Shown piece by piece: positions 34,958-43,659 of a DNA stretch of 64,000 nt (within the stretch, counting starts at the first letter, position 1; each line of letters opens with the position of its first letter). The translations under genes were made by a program, and so were the position numbers. Under the pieces are notes generated by a model. The model saw only the letters and a list, made by a program, of their open reading frames with translations. It did not search any database and was not told the origin of the DNA. Where the stretch lies: the NCBI RefSeq assembly GCF_000758665.1, contig NZ_CP009285.1, forward strand, positions 2,046,001 through 2,110,000, in the 5' to 3' direction. Origin of the DNA: Paenibacillus borealis. GTDB taxonomy: Bacteria; Bacillota; Bacilli; Paenibacillales; Paenibacillaceae.

Positions 34958-35377
34958 TCATATCATCTGGTCTGAGCGTTCAAGCCCGGCTTGTTCCAGA
35001 TATGCATTGCCGTAGCCGCTGCTGGTGCCTGCTGATCCAAACAGCACTTCTTCCAGCTCCCCAAGTCCAATGGGCTTCAGGAGAGAATCAATGCCGCCCT
35101 GGCAGAAGGCCTTCAGGACAAATTCATGGCTGCTGGTGACAATGATTCTGCCGTTTGTATGCTGATCATACAACTGGTCAAGCGGCATATCTTCGCTCTG
35201 CAGCAGCAGCTTGGCATCTGTAATAATGAGTTCAGGTCTATGCTTCTGGATAAGCCGCAGGGCAGAAGGGTCACAGCCGGATTCCAGAATATTCACCGCC
35301 TCGGGGATAAGCTGCTCTAGCATTTGCTTCAGGCGATCACGCACATGAGGGTTATCGTCAATGAGTAGTATTTTCAT
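34958..35377 (-). CDS. Stand-alone receiver-domain protein
   Basis: This 139-residue protein starts at the ATG at 35377 with AGGAGGCATTCCT in front; the long open frame beyond it overlaps the transporter gene antisense-free but has no start site. It is only a receiver domain: MKILLIDDNPHVRD, the phospho-acceptor Asp in LIITDAKLL near 54, Ser in IIVTSS near 85, and Lys in LLKPIG. There is no output domain and no kinase nearby. The gene is 14 bp after the MFS transporter gene on the same strand, so both are likely cotranscribed. It could be a phosphate sink or modulate a distant system. Confidence 0.8.
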   Translation of the reverse strand: MKILLIDDNPHVRDRLKQMLEQLIPEAVNILESGCDPSALRLIQKHRPELIITDAKLLLQSEDMPLDQLYDQHTNGRIIVTSSHEFVLKAFCQGGIDSLLKPIGLGELEEVLFGSAGTSSGYGNAYLEQAGLERSDQMI

Positions 35378-35391
35378 AGGAATGCCTCCTG

Positions 35392-36603
35392 TCAGGATGC
35401 CATCTGATGGGTAATCTTCTCTTCCGGGGAACGCTGCGGCCATAGCAGCAGTCCCAGTGAACATACAATAAGAATCAGGCACAGCCAATAAGAATGCCGG
35501 TAGCCGACCCACTGGGCGGCTGCTCCGCCTGCCAGGCTCCCGGTCAGTCTGCCGATCGTGGTAGCATTGGTATACAGCGTCGATGCGTAGCCCGGGAGAT
35601 CCGGCAGCAGGTCCTGGATATAGCTGATACCAATTGCGGAAATTACAGCTACGAAGAAAGCCAGCAGCACCTGTCCGGCAATGAGCTGCCATAGCTCTCC
35701 TGCTCCAAGCACGAACAGGTAATAGACTGCGCCGGTCGCGATTCCCCAGCCCATCAGCAGCTTGTTGGAATATTTGGCGGATAACAAACCAAGCATGAAC
35801 ATGAACGGAATTTCCAGCAGTGCGCAAATACTCGCAACCGAAGCTACATTCTGTGTATTGCCACCAAGCGTATTGACGATGAATAATGAAATGTTCAGGT
35901 TATTGGCCCAGTGTCCGGCATAGAGCAGGGTCAGGACGAGAAAAGGCACCAGCACCCGTGGATTCCGGTGCAGCCGTACCGGCTTGTGTGCACTCTTGCT
36001 GATCTGCCTGGCGGCTCCGGATGAACGTACGAAACTATATACAAGCAGAGCATTAATTAAGAAGATTATAGTGGTAGACAGGAACACGCCCTGATATCCG
36101 AAATGGCCCAGCAGAACGGCTCCTGCCAGCGGACCGCTGATGAATCCGAGTGAGAACATAGATCTCAAGGTGGAATTGGCAAAGGCATGGTCAGCAGACG
36201 CGCTGGCATTCACAGCTTCTCTGCTACTAGCAAATAATTGCGGCATCGCGGGAGCGCCGACGGCTGTGAATACAGTCATATAGATCAGCAGCGGATAGAA
36301 GTCATGAATAAATATATATCCGGCAAAAGCGATGGCATTAAATGTCATGCAGATGACCATAAGCTTGCGGCGGTTCAGGCCGGCATCCGAGTGTTTGGCA
36401 ATCAGCATACTTAGAGCGACACCGCTGATGAGCGTGACGGCAGTGAAGATTCCGAACGTTCCGGCGGATACGCCAAGCTCTTCTGTGAAGTAGACAGCCA
36501 GGAACGGGGCACTGATCGAAATGGCCATTCCCTGCAGCAGCATGCAGAGCATGAATATCGGATAGGTTGGAATGAGAAGCAGGGCATAGGTTCTTTTCAA
36601 CAT
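35392..36603 (-). CDS. MFS sugar-efflux-like transporter (SetA/SetB type)
   Basis: This 403-residue membrane protein has about 12 segments and starts at ATG 36603, after AGGAAC on the minus strand. The opening YPIFMLCMLLQGMAISISAPFLAVYFTEELG and loops such as KHSDAGLNRRK resemble bacterial sugar efflux transporters of the SetA/SetB group. It shares the divergent region at 36604-36727 with an AraC regulator gene, which probably controls it. A receiver-only gene follows in the same operon. Confidence 0.85.
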   Translation of the reverse strand: MLKRTYALLLIPTYPIFMLCMLLQGMAISISAPFLAVYFTEELGVSAGTFGIFTAVTLISGVALSMLIAKHSDAGLNRRKLMVICMTFNAIAFAGYIFIHDFYPLLIYMTVFTAVGAPAMPQLFASSREAVNASASADHAFANSTLRSMFSLGFISGPLAGAVLLGHFGYQGVFLSTTIIFLINALLVYSFVRSSGAARQISKSAHKPVRLHRNPRVLVPFLVLTLLYAGHWANNLNISLFIVNTLGGNTQNVASVASICALLEIPFMFMLGLLSAKYSNKLLMGWGIATGAVYYLFVLGAGELWQLIAGQVLLAFFVAVISAIGISYIQDLLPDLPGYASTLYTNATTIGRLTGSLAGGAAAQWVGYRHSYWLCLILIVCSLGLLLWPQRSPEEKITHQMAS

Positions 36604-36727
36604 GGAGGCAGTGAAGTTCCTTTCTGCATAAGCTTGCAGACTTATCTTTGATTTGGTTATAGTATAGTTAATTATTTGGGAATATTGAATGTTTTATTTG
36701 ATTATAAAAATATACTATTTGGCTGGG

Positions 36728-37651
36728 ATGGTGACGATTGTGGACGTGAGACTGCATGCCTGCGCGTATTCTTTTCATACGCTGCCCTTCAAAACCTCCT
36801 TCACTCCGCCGCCGTTCTTCCTCTTCCGGCTGCAGGTGGTGGGCAGCTGCAAGGCGCTGGTCAACGGGAGAATGACAAGAATACAACCCGGGGATTTGCT
36901 CATCTACCAGCCCGGAGAGCCCTATCATCTGGTGGTGGAGGAGATGGACGGCAGGATTGAGAGCGGCGATTATTACCTGCTCTGTGAAGGCTCGTGGATT
37001 CAGCAGTGGTGGGAATCCCGGCCCCGTCTGCTGCATCAGCGGATCCATCTGGATGCAGGCATGCTGTCCCTATGGCAGCAGCTCAGCATGGAGCAGCACC
37101 GGATCGTCCAGGACAGCCCGGAGCTGATCCGCCATCTGCTCTGTGCGCTCTGCCTGTCGCTTGACCGCTTGTCGGTGGAGGCCGTTTCTGTCGAGGATGC
37201 GCCGAAGCGCTCCAATGAAATGGTGATGAGAATGCGCCGCTACATTAACGAGCATGCGCTCAGTCCGCTGCGGGTAGAGGATGTTGCGGATCATGCCGGG
37301 CTCAGCGTGTCGCGTGCGGTGCATCTTTTCAAGGAGCTGTCGGGGTATACCATTATTCAATACACGCAGGAAATCCGGCTGTCGAACGCTCTGGAGCGTA
37401 TCCGTTATACCGACTTCAGTCTGGAGAATATTGCGAATGCCTGCGGCTTCGCGACTTATTCCTATTTCCACAAAGTATTCAAGGCCAGGTACGGCATCTC
37501 CCCCAAAGAGATCCGCAAGCGGCCGCTGGAGAACAAGCCGGAAGGGGATTATGTAATTACAAGCGGGGACCTTAAATTTACCGGATTGTCGGCCGATGCG
37601 CTGAAGTTTCATTATCCGCATGGAGATTCCCCGCAGCCCGGCAACTCCTGA
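36728..37651 (+). CDS. AraC-family regulator with cupin-like sensor domain
   Basis: This 307-residue regulator has an N-terminal cupin-like sugar-binding half (VNGRMTRIQPGDLLIYQPGEPYHL) and two C-terminal helix-turn-helix units (VEDVADHAGLSVSRAVHLFK, then ENIANACGFATYSYFHKVFK). I chose ATG 36728 over 36689 because the earlier start would add an odd hydrophobic stretch without a ribosome-binding site. It is divergent from the MFS transporter gene and lies 180 bp before a GH3 glycosidase gene, so it could control either or both. Confidence 0.85.
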   Translation: MVTIVDVRLHACAYSFHTLPFKTSFTPPPFFLFRLQVVGSCKALVNGRMTRIQPGDLLIYQPGEPYHLVVEEMDGRIESGDYYLLCEGSWIQQWWESRPRLLHQRIHLDAGMLSLWQQLSMEQHRIVQDSPELIRHLLCALCLSLDRLSVEAVSVEDAPKRSNEMVMRMRRYINEHALSPLRVEDVADHAGLSVSRAVHLFKELSGYTIIQYTQEIRLSNALERIRYTDFSLENIANACGFATYSYFHKVFKARYGISPKEIRKRPLENKPEGDYVITSGDLKFTGLSADALKFHYPHGDSPQPGNS

Positions 37652-37710
37652 ATTCAGCTGATGATTCTCTAATTATGAACTGATTTTTATGTCAATTGTT
37701 CAGGTGTTGC

Positions 37711-37724
37711 TGTAAGCGCTAATC
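37711..37724. promoter_or_regulatory. Candidate cre site before the GH3 gene
   Basis: TGTAAGCGCTAATC fits the Bacillus cre consensus TGWAARCGYTWNCW at 12 of 14 positions. It lies 108 bp before the glycosidase start codon, a usual place for CcpA control. Confidence 0.4.
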
Positions 37725-37831
37725 TTTTATGATGAGGAAGGATAGAACAACCGGGCTGTGCGGAGGAATGTGAACGCCTGGCTTTGGTTGAGATGAAACC
37801 GTTATCATATAGATTAAAGGAGCGATTATTC

Positions 37832-40654
37832 ATGGAAACAGCTACATATCCGTTTCAGCAAATTGAAGTACAGCTGAATGAACGTGTTCAGGACCTGCTC
37901 TCCCGGCTGACGCTGGAGGAGAAGGTAAGTCTGATGCCGCAATATCAGGCGGCTATTGACCGTCTTGGTGTAGGCGGTTACAAGCATGGTACGGAAGGGG
38001 CGCACGGAATTTCGTGGCTGGGCAAAGCAACCTCATTCCCGCAGCCAAGCGGACTGGCCTGTACCTGGAACCCGGAGCTGCTGCAGCGGATCGGCTCAGC
38101 GATCGGCGATGAGGCGAGAGCGTTCTACCGGAAGAATCCAACCGTTAACGGCCTGACCCTATGGGCACCGACCGTGGACATGGAGCGGGACCCGCGCTGG
38201 GGCAGAACAGAGGAAGCCTACGGGGAAGATCCTGAGCTGACGGGCCAGCTGAGCACCGCGCTGGTCAAAGGCATCCAGGGCGATCATCCGGTGTATTTGA
38301 AAGCGGTAGCAACCCTTAAGCATTTCCTCGGCAATAACAATGAGATCGACCGCGGTGTGGCTTCATCCAGCATTGATCCGCGGAACATGCGTGAATATTA
38401 TCTGGAAGCCTTCAAGCCGGCCTTCAAGGAGGGCGGAGCACAATCCATGATGACCGCCTACAACTCCGTGAATGGCGTGCCGGTTATCCTGCACCCGGCC
38501 GTGATGGAGATTGTTAAGGGCGAATGGGAAATGGACGGGTTCATTGTAAGCGATGCCGGAGATCTCTTCGGGATTGTGAAGGACCATAAGTATTACGATT
38601 CATTCGCCCAGTCGATGGCTGAGTCGATCAAGAACGGGATTGACAGTGTAACCGAAGAAACGGAGGAGACCATTAAAGTCATCCATGAGGCGCTTCGTGA
38701 AGGCCTGCTGACCGAGGAAGATCTGGACCGCGCGCTGGCGAACACCTTCCGCATCCGCTTCCGTCTGGGTGAATTCGATCCGGAGGAAGGTAATCCTTAT
38801 GCGGCAATTGATGATTCCGTCATTCTCAGTAAAGCGCATAGCGACTTGTCTCTTGAAGCGGCCAAGGAATCTATTGTCCTGCTGAAGAATGACAACGCAG
38901 CCCTCCCGCTGAGTGCATCTGCACTGTCCAAGGTAGCCATCATCGGCCCGCTGGGGGACGAAGCCTTCAGAGACTGGTATTCGGGCACACTGCCTTATGC
39001 GGTGACACCTTTGCAGGGAGTGACCAAGAAGCTGGCAGGCAAGCAGGTTTCCTTCGAGAGCGGCGATGACCGGATCGTCTTAACCTCAGCGGCCAGCGGC
39101 CGGACGGTGGGCATCACAGGTGAAGACGGACGATTGGCGGCGCTGCATGACAAGCCGGAGCGCGGCGAATTGTTCCGCCATACGGCTTGGGGCTGGACCG
39201 CTAATACGCTGGAGGCTACAAGCTTGGGGCAATATGTCACCCTGACGGATGCCGGCACACTGACAGCTTCAGCTGATGAAATCTACGGCTGGTATGTGAA
39301 GGAATCGCTGAATCTGGTGCCGGAAGCGGGAGATTCGGTATCGCTGCGCACCTGGAATAATAAGCCGCTCTTTATTAGTGGTGAGGACGGAACCATTCGC
39401 GCTGCTGAAGAAGAAACGTCTGCCGCAGCTGAGCTATTCCATAAGAAAGTTGTAGTGAACGGCGTGGAAGCTGCGGTAGAAGCGGCCAAAGCTGCCGAGG
39501 TTGCGGTCGTATTCGTCGGCAACCATCCGCTGCTGAACGGCAAGGAAGAGATCGACCGGCCGGATATTGTACTGCCTGAAGGGCAGGAGAATCTGGTTAA
39601 GGCCGTCTATGCTGCTAATCCGAATACGGTGGTTGTAATCGTCGGCAGCTACCCGATCTCCTCCACCTGGATCGATGAACATATCCCGGCGGTGCTGTAC
39701 ACCTCCCACAGCGGGCAAGAGCTCGGCAATGCGGTGGCAGATGTCCTGTTCGGCGATTACAGCCCGTCCGGCAGACTGAATATGACCTGGTACCGCTCCG
39801 TGGATCAGCTTCCTGAATTCATGGACTACGACATCATCAAAGGTAAAAGAACCTACTTGTACTTTGACGGGGAGCCCTTGTATCCGTTCGGCCATGGTCT
39901 GAGCTATGCACAGGTGGCTTACAACAAGCTGTCGCTGGCAGCAGAAGAAGTGCAGGAGGACGGCACGATCAGCCTGACTGTAGAGATCGAGAACAACGGA
40001 AATGTAGACGGCGCTGAAGTGGTTCAGGTGTATGTGCAGTCCTTGTCGACCCGGATCAGACGTCCGCTTAAGCAGCTGAAGGGTTTTGACAAAATCCATC
40101 TGGCCGCAGGACAATCGCAGACCGTAGCCTTCACTCTGCCGGTGTCTGATCTCGCTTTCTGGGATGTAAGCCGTGAGCAATATTGTGTGGAAGACGGAGA
40201 ATATAACATTCTTGTGGGCCGTTCCTCTGGCGACATCAAGCTGTCCGCCAAGATTAGAGTACATGGTGACACTGTACCGGCGCGTGACCTGTACACAGCC
40301 GTCAAAGCCGAGAACTACGATGATTATGAAGCGGTATTCCTGGATGAGTGCAAAGCGGGCGGAGCTTCGGTACATCCGGTGAAGGATGGGGCCTGGATTG
40401 CTTTCAATAATGTACAGTTCGCCAAAGGTGCAGCTGGTGTCGAAGCGCTGGTGTCCTCCGTGAAGGGCGGCAGCATTGAAGTCAGAACCGGCAGTCCGTC
40501 AGGCAAGCTGGCGGCAACGGTGGAAATCCCGGCAGGCGAGGCCCAGAAATGGCATAGCCAGTCCGCGATTGCGGGGGTAGATGCCGGAACTGCTGATGTG
40601 TATCTGGTATTCACAGGGGATGTACTGCTCAGCCGCTTTCAATTTACTTTGTAG
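37832..40654 (+). CDS. GH3 glycosidase with insertion and C-terminal carbohydrate-binding module
   Basis: This 940-residue enzyme has no signal peptide, so it acts on imported sugars. ATG 37832 has AAAGGAG about ten bases ahead. The GH3 N-domain shows GTEGAHGISWLG, the GRTEEAYGEDP block and LKHFLGNNNEIDRG; the likely nucleophile is Asp241 in GFIVSDAGD. The C-domain holds IVLLKNDNAALPL and GQELGNAVADVLFGDYSPSGRLN. A stretch of about 120 residues near 415-540 (SGRTVGITGEDGRLAALHD and on) is inserted in this domain and looks beta-trefoil-like. A fibronectin-III-like domain (IENNGNVDGAEVVQVYV) and a CBM6-like tail follow. Substrate could be a beta-glucoside or beta-xyloside. Confidence 0.92.
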   Translation: METATYPFQQIEVQLNERVQDLLSRLTLEEKVSLMPQYQAAIDRLGVGGYKHGTEGAHGISWLGKATSFPQPSGLACTWNPELLQRIGSAIGDEARAFYRKNPTVNGLTLWAPTVDMERDPRWGRTEEAYGEDPELTGQLSTALVKGIQGDHPVYLKAVATLKHFLGNNNEIDRGVASSSIDPRNMREYYLEAFKPAFKEGGAQSMMTAYNSVNGVPVILHPAVMEIVKGEWEMDGFIVSDAGDLFGIVKDHKYYDSFAQSMAESIKNGIDSVTEETEETIKVIHEALREGLLTEEDLDRALANTFRIRFRLGEFDPEEGNPYAAIDDSVILSKAHSDLSLEAAKESIVLLKNDNAALPLSASALSKVAIIGPLGDEAFRDWYSGTLPYAVTPLQGVTKKLAGKQVSFESGDDRIVLTSAASGRTVGITGEDGRLAALHDKPERGELFRHTAWGWTANTLEATSLGQYVTLTDAGTLTASADEIYGWYVKESLNLVPEAGDSVSLRTWNNKPLFISGEDGTIRAAEEETSAAAELFHKKVVVNGVEAAVEAAKAAEVAVVFVGNHPLLNGKEEIDRPDIVLPEGQENLVKAVYAANPNTVVVIVGSYPISSTWIDEHIPAVLYTSHSGQELGNAVADVLFGDYSPSGRLNMTWYRSVDQLPEFMDYDIIKGKRTYLYFDGEPLYPFGHGLSYAQVAYNKLSLAAEEVQEDGTISLTVEIENNGNVDGAEVVQVYVQSLSTRIRRPLKQLKGFDKIHLAAGQSQTVAFTLPVSDLAFWDVSREQYCVEDGEYNILVGRSSGDIKLSAKIRVHGDTVPARDLYTAVKAENYDDYEAVFLDECKAGGASVHPVKDGAWIAFNNVQFAKGAAGVEALVSSVKGGSIEVRTGSPSGKLAATVEIPAGEAQKWHSQSAIAGVDAGTADVYLVFTGDVLLSRFQFTL

Positions 40655-40709
40655 TAGGTAGCGGTTAGCAGATTATTACAGCTTAAGCTCACTATTATAT
40701 GTGATGTCC

Positions 40710-40752
40710 AAAAAGCTTCTGAATTGCCTTCGTGCAATTCGGGGGCTTTTTA
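40710..40752 (+). terminator. Terminator after the first GH3 gene
   Basis: AAAAAGC with inner GAATTG pairs with CAATTC and GCTTTTT (ends near 40751). It is followed by an AT-rich stretch. Confidence 0.8.
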
Positions 40753-40799
40753 ATTTGATAGTGATTCCTTCCTTAGGGTACTCCCGTTCATGGGATAAC

Positions 40800-40975
40800 T
40801 GTAATTTGTACAACTAAAATAGGCTATTTTTGTGCAGGTGGAGGTTTAATTGCACTCTGTACACTTATTTAACTCTCCTATGCCATAAAAGGACACTTTT
40901 CCCTTTTTTAATTGTACAGAATACAATTATTCCTGCTCATCCGGTTTTACGCCGTTTTTAGTTGTACGAAATACA
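40800..40975. repeat. Cluster B of the dispersed TGYA-N5-TACAAY motif
   Basis: Copies lie at 40800-40816 and 40851-40867 in plus orientation, and at 40909-40925 and 40959-40975 in reverse. Starts are 51, 58 and 50 bp apart. The second copy (TACACTTA) departs most from the consensus. The 511-bp gap from 40655 to 41165 contains the terminator and this cluster, and no gene. Confidence 0.65.
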
Positions 40976-41165
40976 ACTATCCGCTATGCGCCCCGTACTG
41001 CCAGCTCAAGTACACCTTGCTGCCTAAGGGACTGTCAAACATGCCGAGTACATTTTTATGTTTCCGCTATATAGAAACCTAATATTAGGAGATAAATCAC
41101 TGCCGGTTAAGAACGTATGTTCTATTATGAATGAGATGTATTAATCTTCCGGGAGGATGAACATT

Positions 41166-41606
41166 ATGGTGGACAAGATTAAGTTTCTGATGGAGGCCAA
41201 GAAAGCAACTTACGCGGGTAAAGGTCCGGAGTTACTCCCGTCCCGTCCGGCGTCACATGATCTGGAATTTGTGCGCGGGAACTTGAGGTACATTGACACC
41301 TACCTGGGTACGGAGAAATTTGCCGGAGAGGAAGCCCTGTGGGAGGATGACCAGCCGCTGTGGGCGATGAATTACACCGGACGTGTAACTGCGGAAGGGT
41401 TCAGCGGAGACTTCCTGAAAGCCGCATTGTTCCTGGTGCCGGAGGATAAACCCTTCCGCGGGCCGGAGTATTATAAGGATGGACATCTCATCTATAAATG
41501 TTCAGTAGACGGGGAATTCTCCTGGTTCAGCGGATTAGAGGAGATTTGGTCCGGGGATACGAAGGTATATGAATGTATGTTTCATGGCGGCCTGATTAAG
41601 GGGTAG
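41166..41606 (+). CDS. DUF5680-like protein
   Basis: This 146-residue cytoplasmic protein starts at ATG 41166 with GGGAGG nine bases ahead; the ATG at 41157 touches that site. Its body (KATYAGKGPELLPSRPASHDLEF, LRYIDTYLGTEKFAGEEALW, GFSGDFLKAALFLVPED, given in parts) matches the general pattern of DUF5680 proteins, which appear alone or behind helix-turn-helix domains in Firmicutes. The role is unknown. It is a single-gene unit closed by a strong bidirectional terminator. Confidence 0.65.
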   Translation: MVDKIKFLMEAKKATYAGKGPELLPSRPASHDLEFVRGNLRYIDTYLGTEKFAGEEALWEDDQPLWAMNYTGRVTAEGFSGDFLKAALFLVPEDKPFRGPEYYKDGHLIYKCSVDGEFSWFSGLEEIWSGDTKVYECMFHGGLIKG

Positions 41607-41658
41607 CGCACGGAACGTCCTTCCCTGCCTGCCGCCCGCCAGAATCCTTGTCACCGCA

Positions 41659-41706
41659 AGAGCCTCCCGAGCAGCCCATTCACGGCATACGGGAGGCTCT
41701 GTTATT
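41659..41706. terminator. Bidirectional terminator between convergent genes
   Basis: AGAGCCTCCCG (41659-41669) and CGGGAGGCTCT (41690-41700) pair perfectly, 20 bases apart, followed by GTTATT. It serves both the DUF5680-like gene and the Gly/His-rich gene. Confidence 0.85.
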
Positions 41707-41709
41707 CTG

Positions 41710-42099
41710 TCAATCGCCGCCGCCCCCACCGCCCGAATCCCCGCCGCCGCCGGAATCGCCACCGCCACCGAAATCGCCGCCGCCATGTCCTCCATGACCG
41801 CCGCTGTCCCAGCCGCCGTGGCCGCCATGATGGCTGCCGCTATCCCAGCTGCTGCCGCCATGGCTGTGGTTGTGATGCCCGTGGTGATGGCTGGCTCCGC
41901 TGTGCCCGCCATTGTGACGGTGATCATCGCTGCGGCTGTCTCCGGCAGAGCTGTTCGGATCAGCTCCCGTGAAGAAGTAACTGTCTGCAGAGTTATCTCT
42001 GTTCCCGTACTGCCTCTTCCTGCGTTCAAAGCCATTACCGTAATTAATTGCCTGCACCACGATAATCGCAACCACTCCAATAATAATAATGGCTCCCAT
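41710..42099 (-). CDS. Small membrane protein with Gly/His/Ser-rich tail
   Basis: This 129-residue protein starts at ATG 42099 with AAAGGAG twelve bases ahead; the longer frame has a weaker start. Residues 2-18 form one membrane helix (GAIIIIGVVAIIVVQAI). A basic stretch follows (ERRKRQYGNR), then about 80 residues of low complexity: His-rich (GASHHHGHHNHSHGG) and finally Gly-Asp-Ser-rich up to GGGGGGD. The His blocks could bind metal ions, but the use is unknown. The ending resembles the Gly-rich tails of TPM/TPM-like membrane proteins, though the TPM domain itself is missing. Confidence 0.65.
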   Translation of the reverse strand: MGAIIIIGVVAIIVVQAINYGNGFERRKRQYGNRDNSADSYFFTGADPNSSAGDSRSDDHRHNGGHSGASHHHGHHNHSHGGSSWDSGSHHGGHGGWDSGGHGGHGGGDFGGGGDSGGGGDSGGGGGGD

Positions 42100-42237
42100 G
42101 CTGAATCGCTCCTTTGAAAAGAAAGTATACAAGTGCTCATAACCGGATCATACCATAATTTTGCAAATTTATGTTGTGATTGTACCGCAAGGCTGGCGCA
42201 ACCGGGAATAATCAGGAGCTTAGAACCAGCTGCCTGC

Positions 42238-43548
42238 TTAGGTGAAGCGGGAGAACCGCTCTGAATCCTGCTTGTATTGTCCGGGAGTGAGGCCCGTGTA
42301 TTTCTTGAATACCTTGGTAAAATAGCTCTGGTCGTTGAAATGCAGACGGGAGGCGATGTCCGACAGCGTAATGCCGGGCAGCTCCAGCAGCCGCTTGGCT
42401 TCTTCGATCCGCTCCTGCCGGATATAATCACTGATGGCGGTTCCGGTCTCTTGCTTGAACAGCTTGGACAGGTAACTGGCATTCAGTCCGGTGAATTCGG
42501 CCAGCCTGCTGAGCGGAATCTCTTCATATAAATGATTGTAAATATAATTCTGGCAAAGCGCGGAGATGCGGGAGAGCTTCGAACTGCGGCTGCCCAGTAC
42601 CTGATCGGCGAAGTCACAGAGAGCGGCAAGCTGGGCGCGGTCCACAGCCGGAATATCGTGAAGCTCTTCAATATGCTGGATGTGAAAGTCGCTGAGGGTA
42701 TAGGCAATCTCCCAGAACAGCCCGCCTTCGATCGCTGCGCGTGTCGCCAGTGTAATGGAGGAGACGGCCAGATTTTTTTTGCTGCGCAGCTGGCTTTTCT
42801 TCGACAACCGTCCGTAGCTCTCTTCCGAAAAAGAAGCCTGGGTCCGCAGCAATCCTGCCTTGTCCCCGTTCCTGATATAGCGGAACATCTCCCGCTCCAG
42901 CATCGGATCATGGTGCAGCCAGGTATTCTCGCGGCGGTAGGACAGGTCCAGGTCCGGGCTGTCATCCGGCTGCGGGACAGGCGCCTGCGCCTTGCCCGCA
43001 GCAAGCAGCAGCTCCGTAATGGACAACGCCTCACCGGTGGCAAGGGTGTAAAGCAGCAGCGCAGCATGATACCAGCGCATCCGGCTGAGTACAGGCAAGC
43101 TGCGGTAATACTGCAGCCATCCTTCCTGTTGCCCCGGCGGAATGCTGTAATCGCGCATCAGGCTGGCTGCGTTATCTCCGGTGACCGGTGCGCTTAGCAC
43201 CGGTCCGATGACGATGGCTCCGCCGGTGCGATCTGCTTCAGGCAGCTGGAGAATGATGAAATTCTCCAGGAAGCCGGTGGTATGCAGATACGGCGGAGCA
43301 GCAGTGCCGGCAGCTTTCGTGGAAGCCGTTGCCGCAGGACTGCTCCTGCGTGCCATATCCATGACCTCGTGAAGCAGGCCGTGAACTCCCTGAACGGCCT
43401 GGCGGCATTCGAATGCCGGAGGCAGGGTCAGCCGGGGAGTGTCTGCTGCATCCAGCCACATGACCGGAACCCGGTAAGCCTCGTATATCAGCTTGCAGAT
43501 ATACTCTATTCCTTCGCGTTCTTCCATGTCCTCGCGTATATCCAACAC
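42238..43548 (-). CDS. AraC-family regulator, 436 residues
   Basis: The C-terminal 100 residues hold the AraC pair of helix-turn-helix units: EIPLSRLAEFTGLNASYLSKLFKQ and the signature LSDIASRLHFNDQSYFTKVFKKYTG, each given in outline. The N-terminal 300 residues look like a PocR-like or other sensory region with YLHTTGFLENFIIL. The start is uncertain: GTG 43548, TTG 43545 and ATG 43527 are all possible; AAAAGGAA lies directly before the first. It is divergent from the GH3 gene at 43660 and likely regulates it. Confidence 0.8.
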   Translation of the reverse strand: MLDIREDMEEREGIEYICKLIYEAYRVPVMWLDAADTPRLTLPPAFECRQAVQGVHGLLHEVMDMARRSSPAATASTKAAGTAAPPYLHTTGFLENFIILQLPEADRTGGAIVIGPVLSAPVTGDNAASLMRDYSIPPGQQEGWLQYYRSLPVLSRMRWYHAALLLYTLATGEALSITELLLAAGKAQAPVPQPDDSPDLDLSYRRENTWLHHDPMLEREMFRYIRNGDKAGLLRTQASFSEESYGRLSKKSQLRSKKNLAVSSITLATRAAIEGGLFWEIAYTLSDFHIQHIEELHDIPAVDRAQLAALCDFADQVLGSRSSKLSRISALCQNYIYNHLYEEIPLSRLAEFTGLNASYLSKLFKQETGTAISDYIRQERIEEAKRLLELPGITLSDIASRLHFNDQSYFTKVFKKYTGLTPGQYKQDSERFSRFT

Positions 43549-43629
43549 TTCCTTTTCTTATATAACCAAATTACCAAAAATCCAATTAAAATGCCATAAA
43601 TGCCGGAACAAGTTGGTTAAAATAAAGAA

Positions 43630-43644
43630 AAGAAAACGCATTCT
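43630..43644. promoter_or_regulatory. Candidate cre site in the leader of the second GH3 gene
   Basis: AAGAAAACGCATTCT fits the cre pattern WTGNAANCGNWNNCW with one mismatch. It lies directly before the AGGAGG of the glycosidase gene, so CcpA would act as a roadblock. Confidence 0.45.
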
Positions 43645-43659
43645 TAGGAGGGCAACACT

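Noticed and set aside
35378..35827. N-terminal extension of the receiver-domain protein
   Set aside because: The extension overlaps the MFS gene in another frame; AGGAGG directly before ATG 35377 sets the true start.
39434..40375. 313-codon minus-strand frame inside the first GH3 gene
   Set aside because: It is antisense to a strongly supported gene; composition reflects codon bias of the plus strand.
41785..42117. 110-codon plus-strand Ala/Val-rich frame
   Set aside because: It is the antisense of the Gly/His-rich codons and has no start site.
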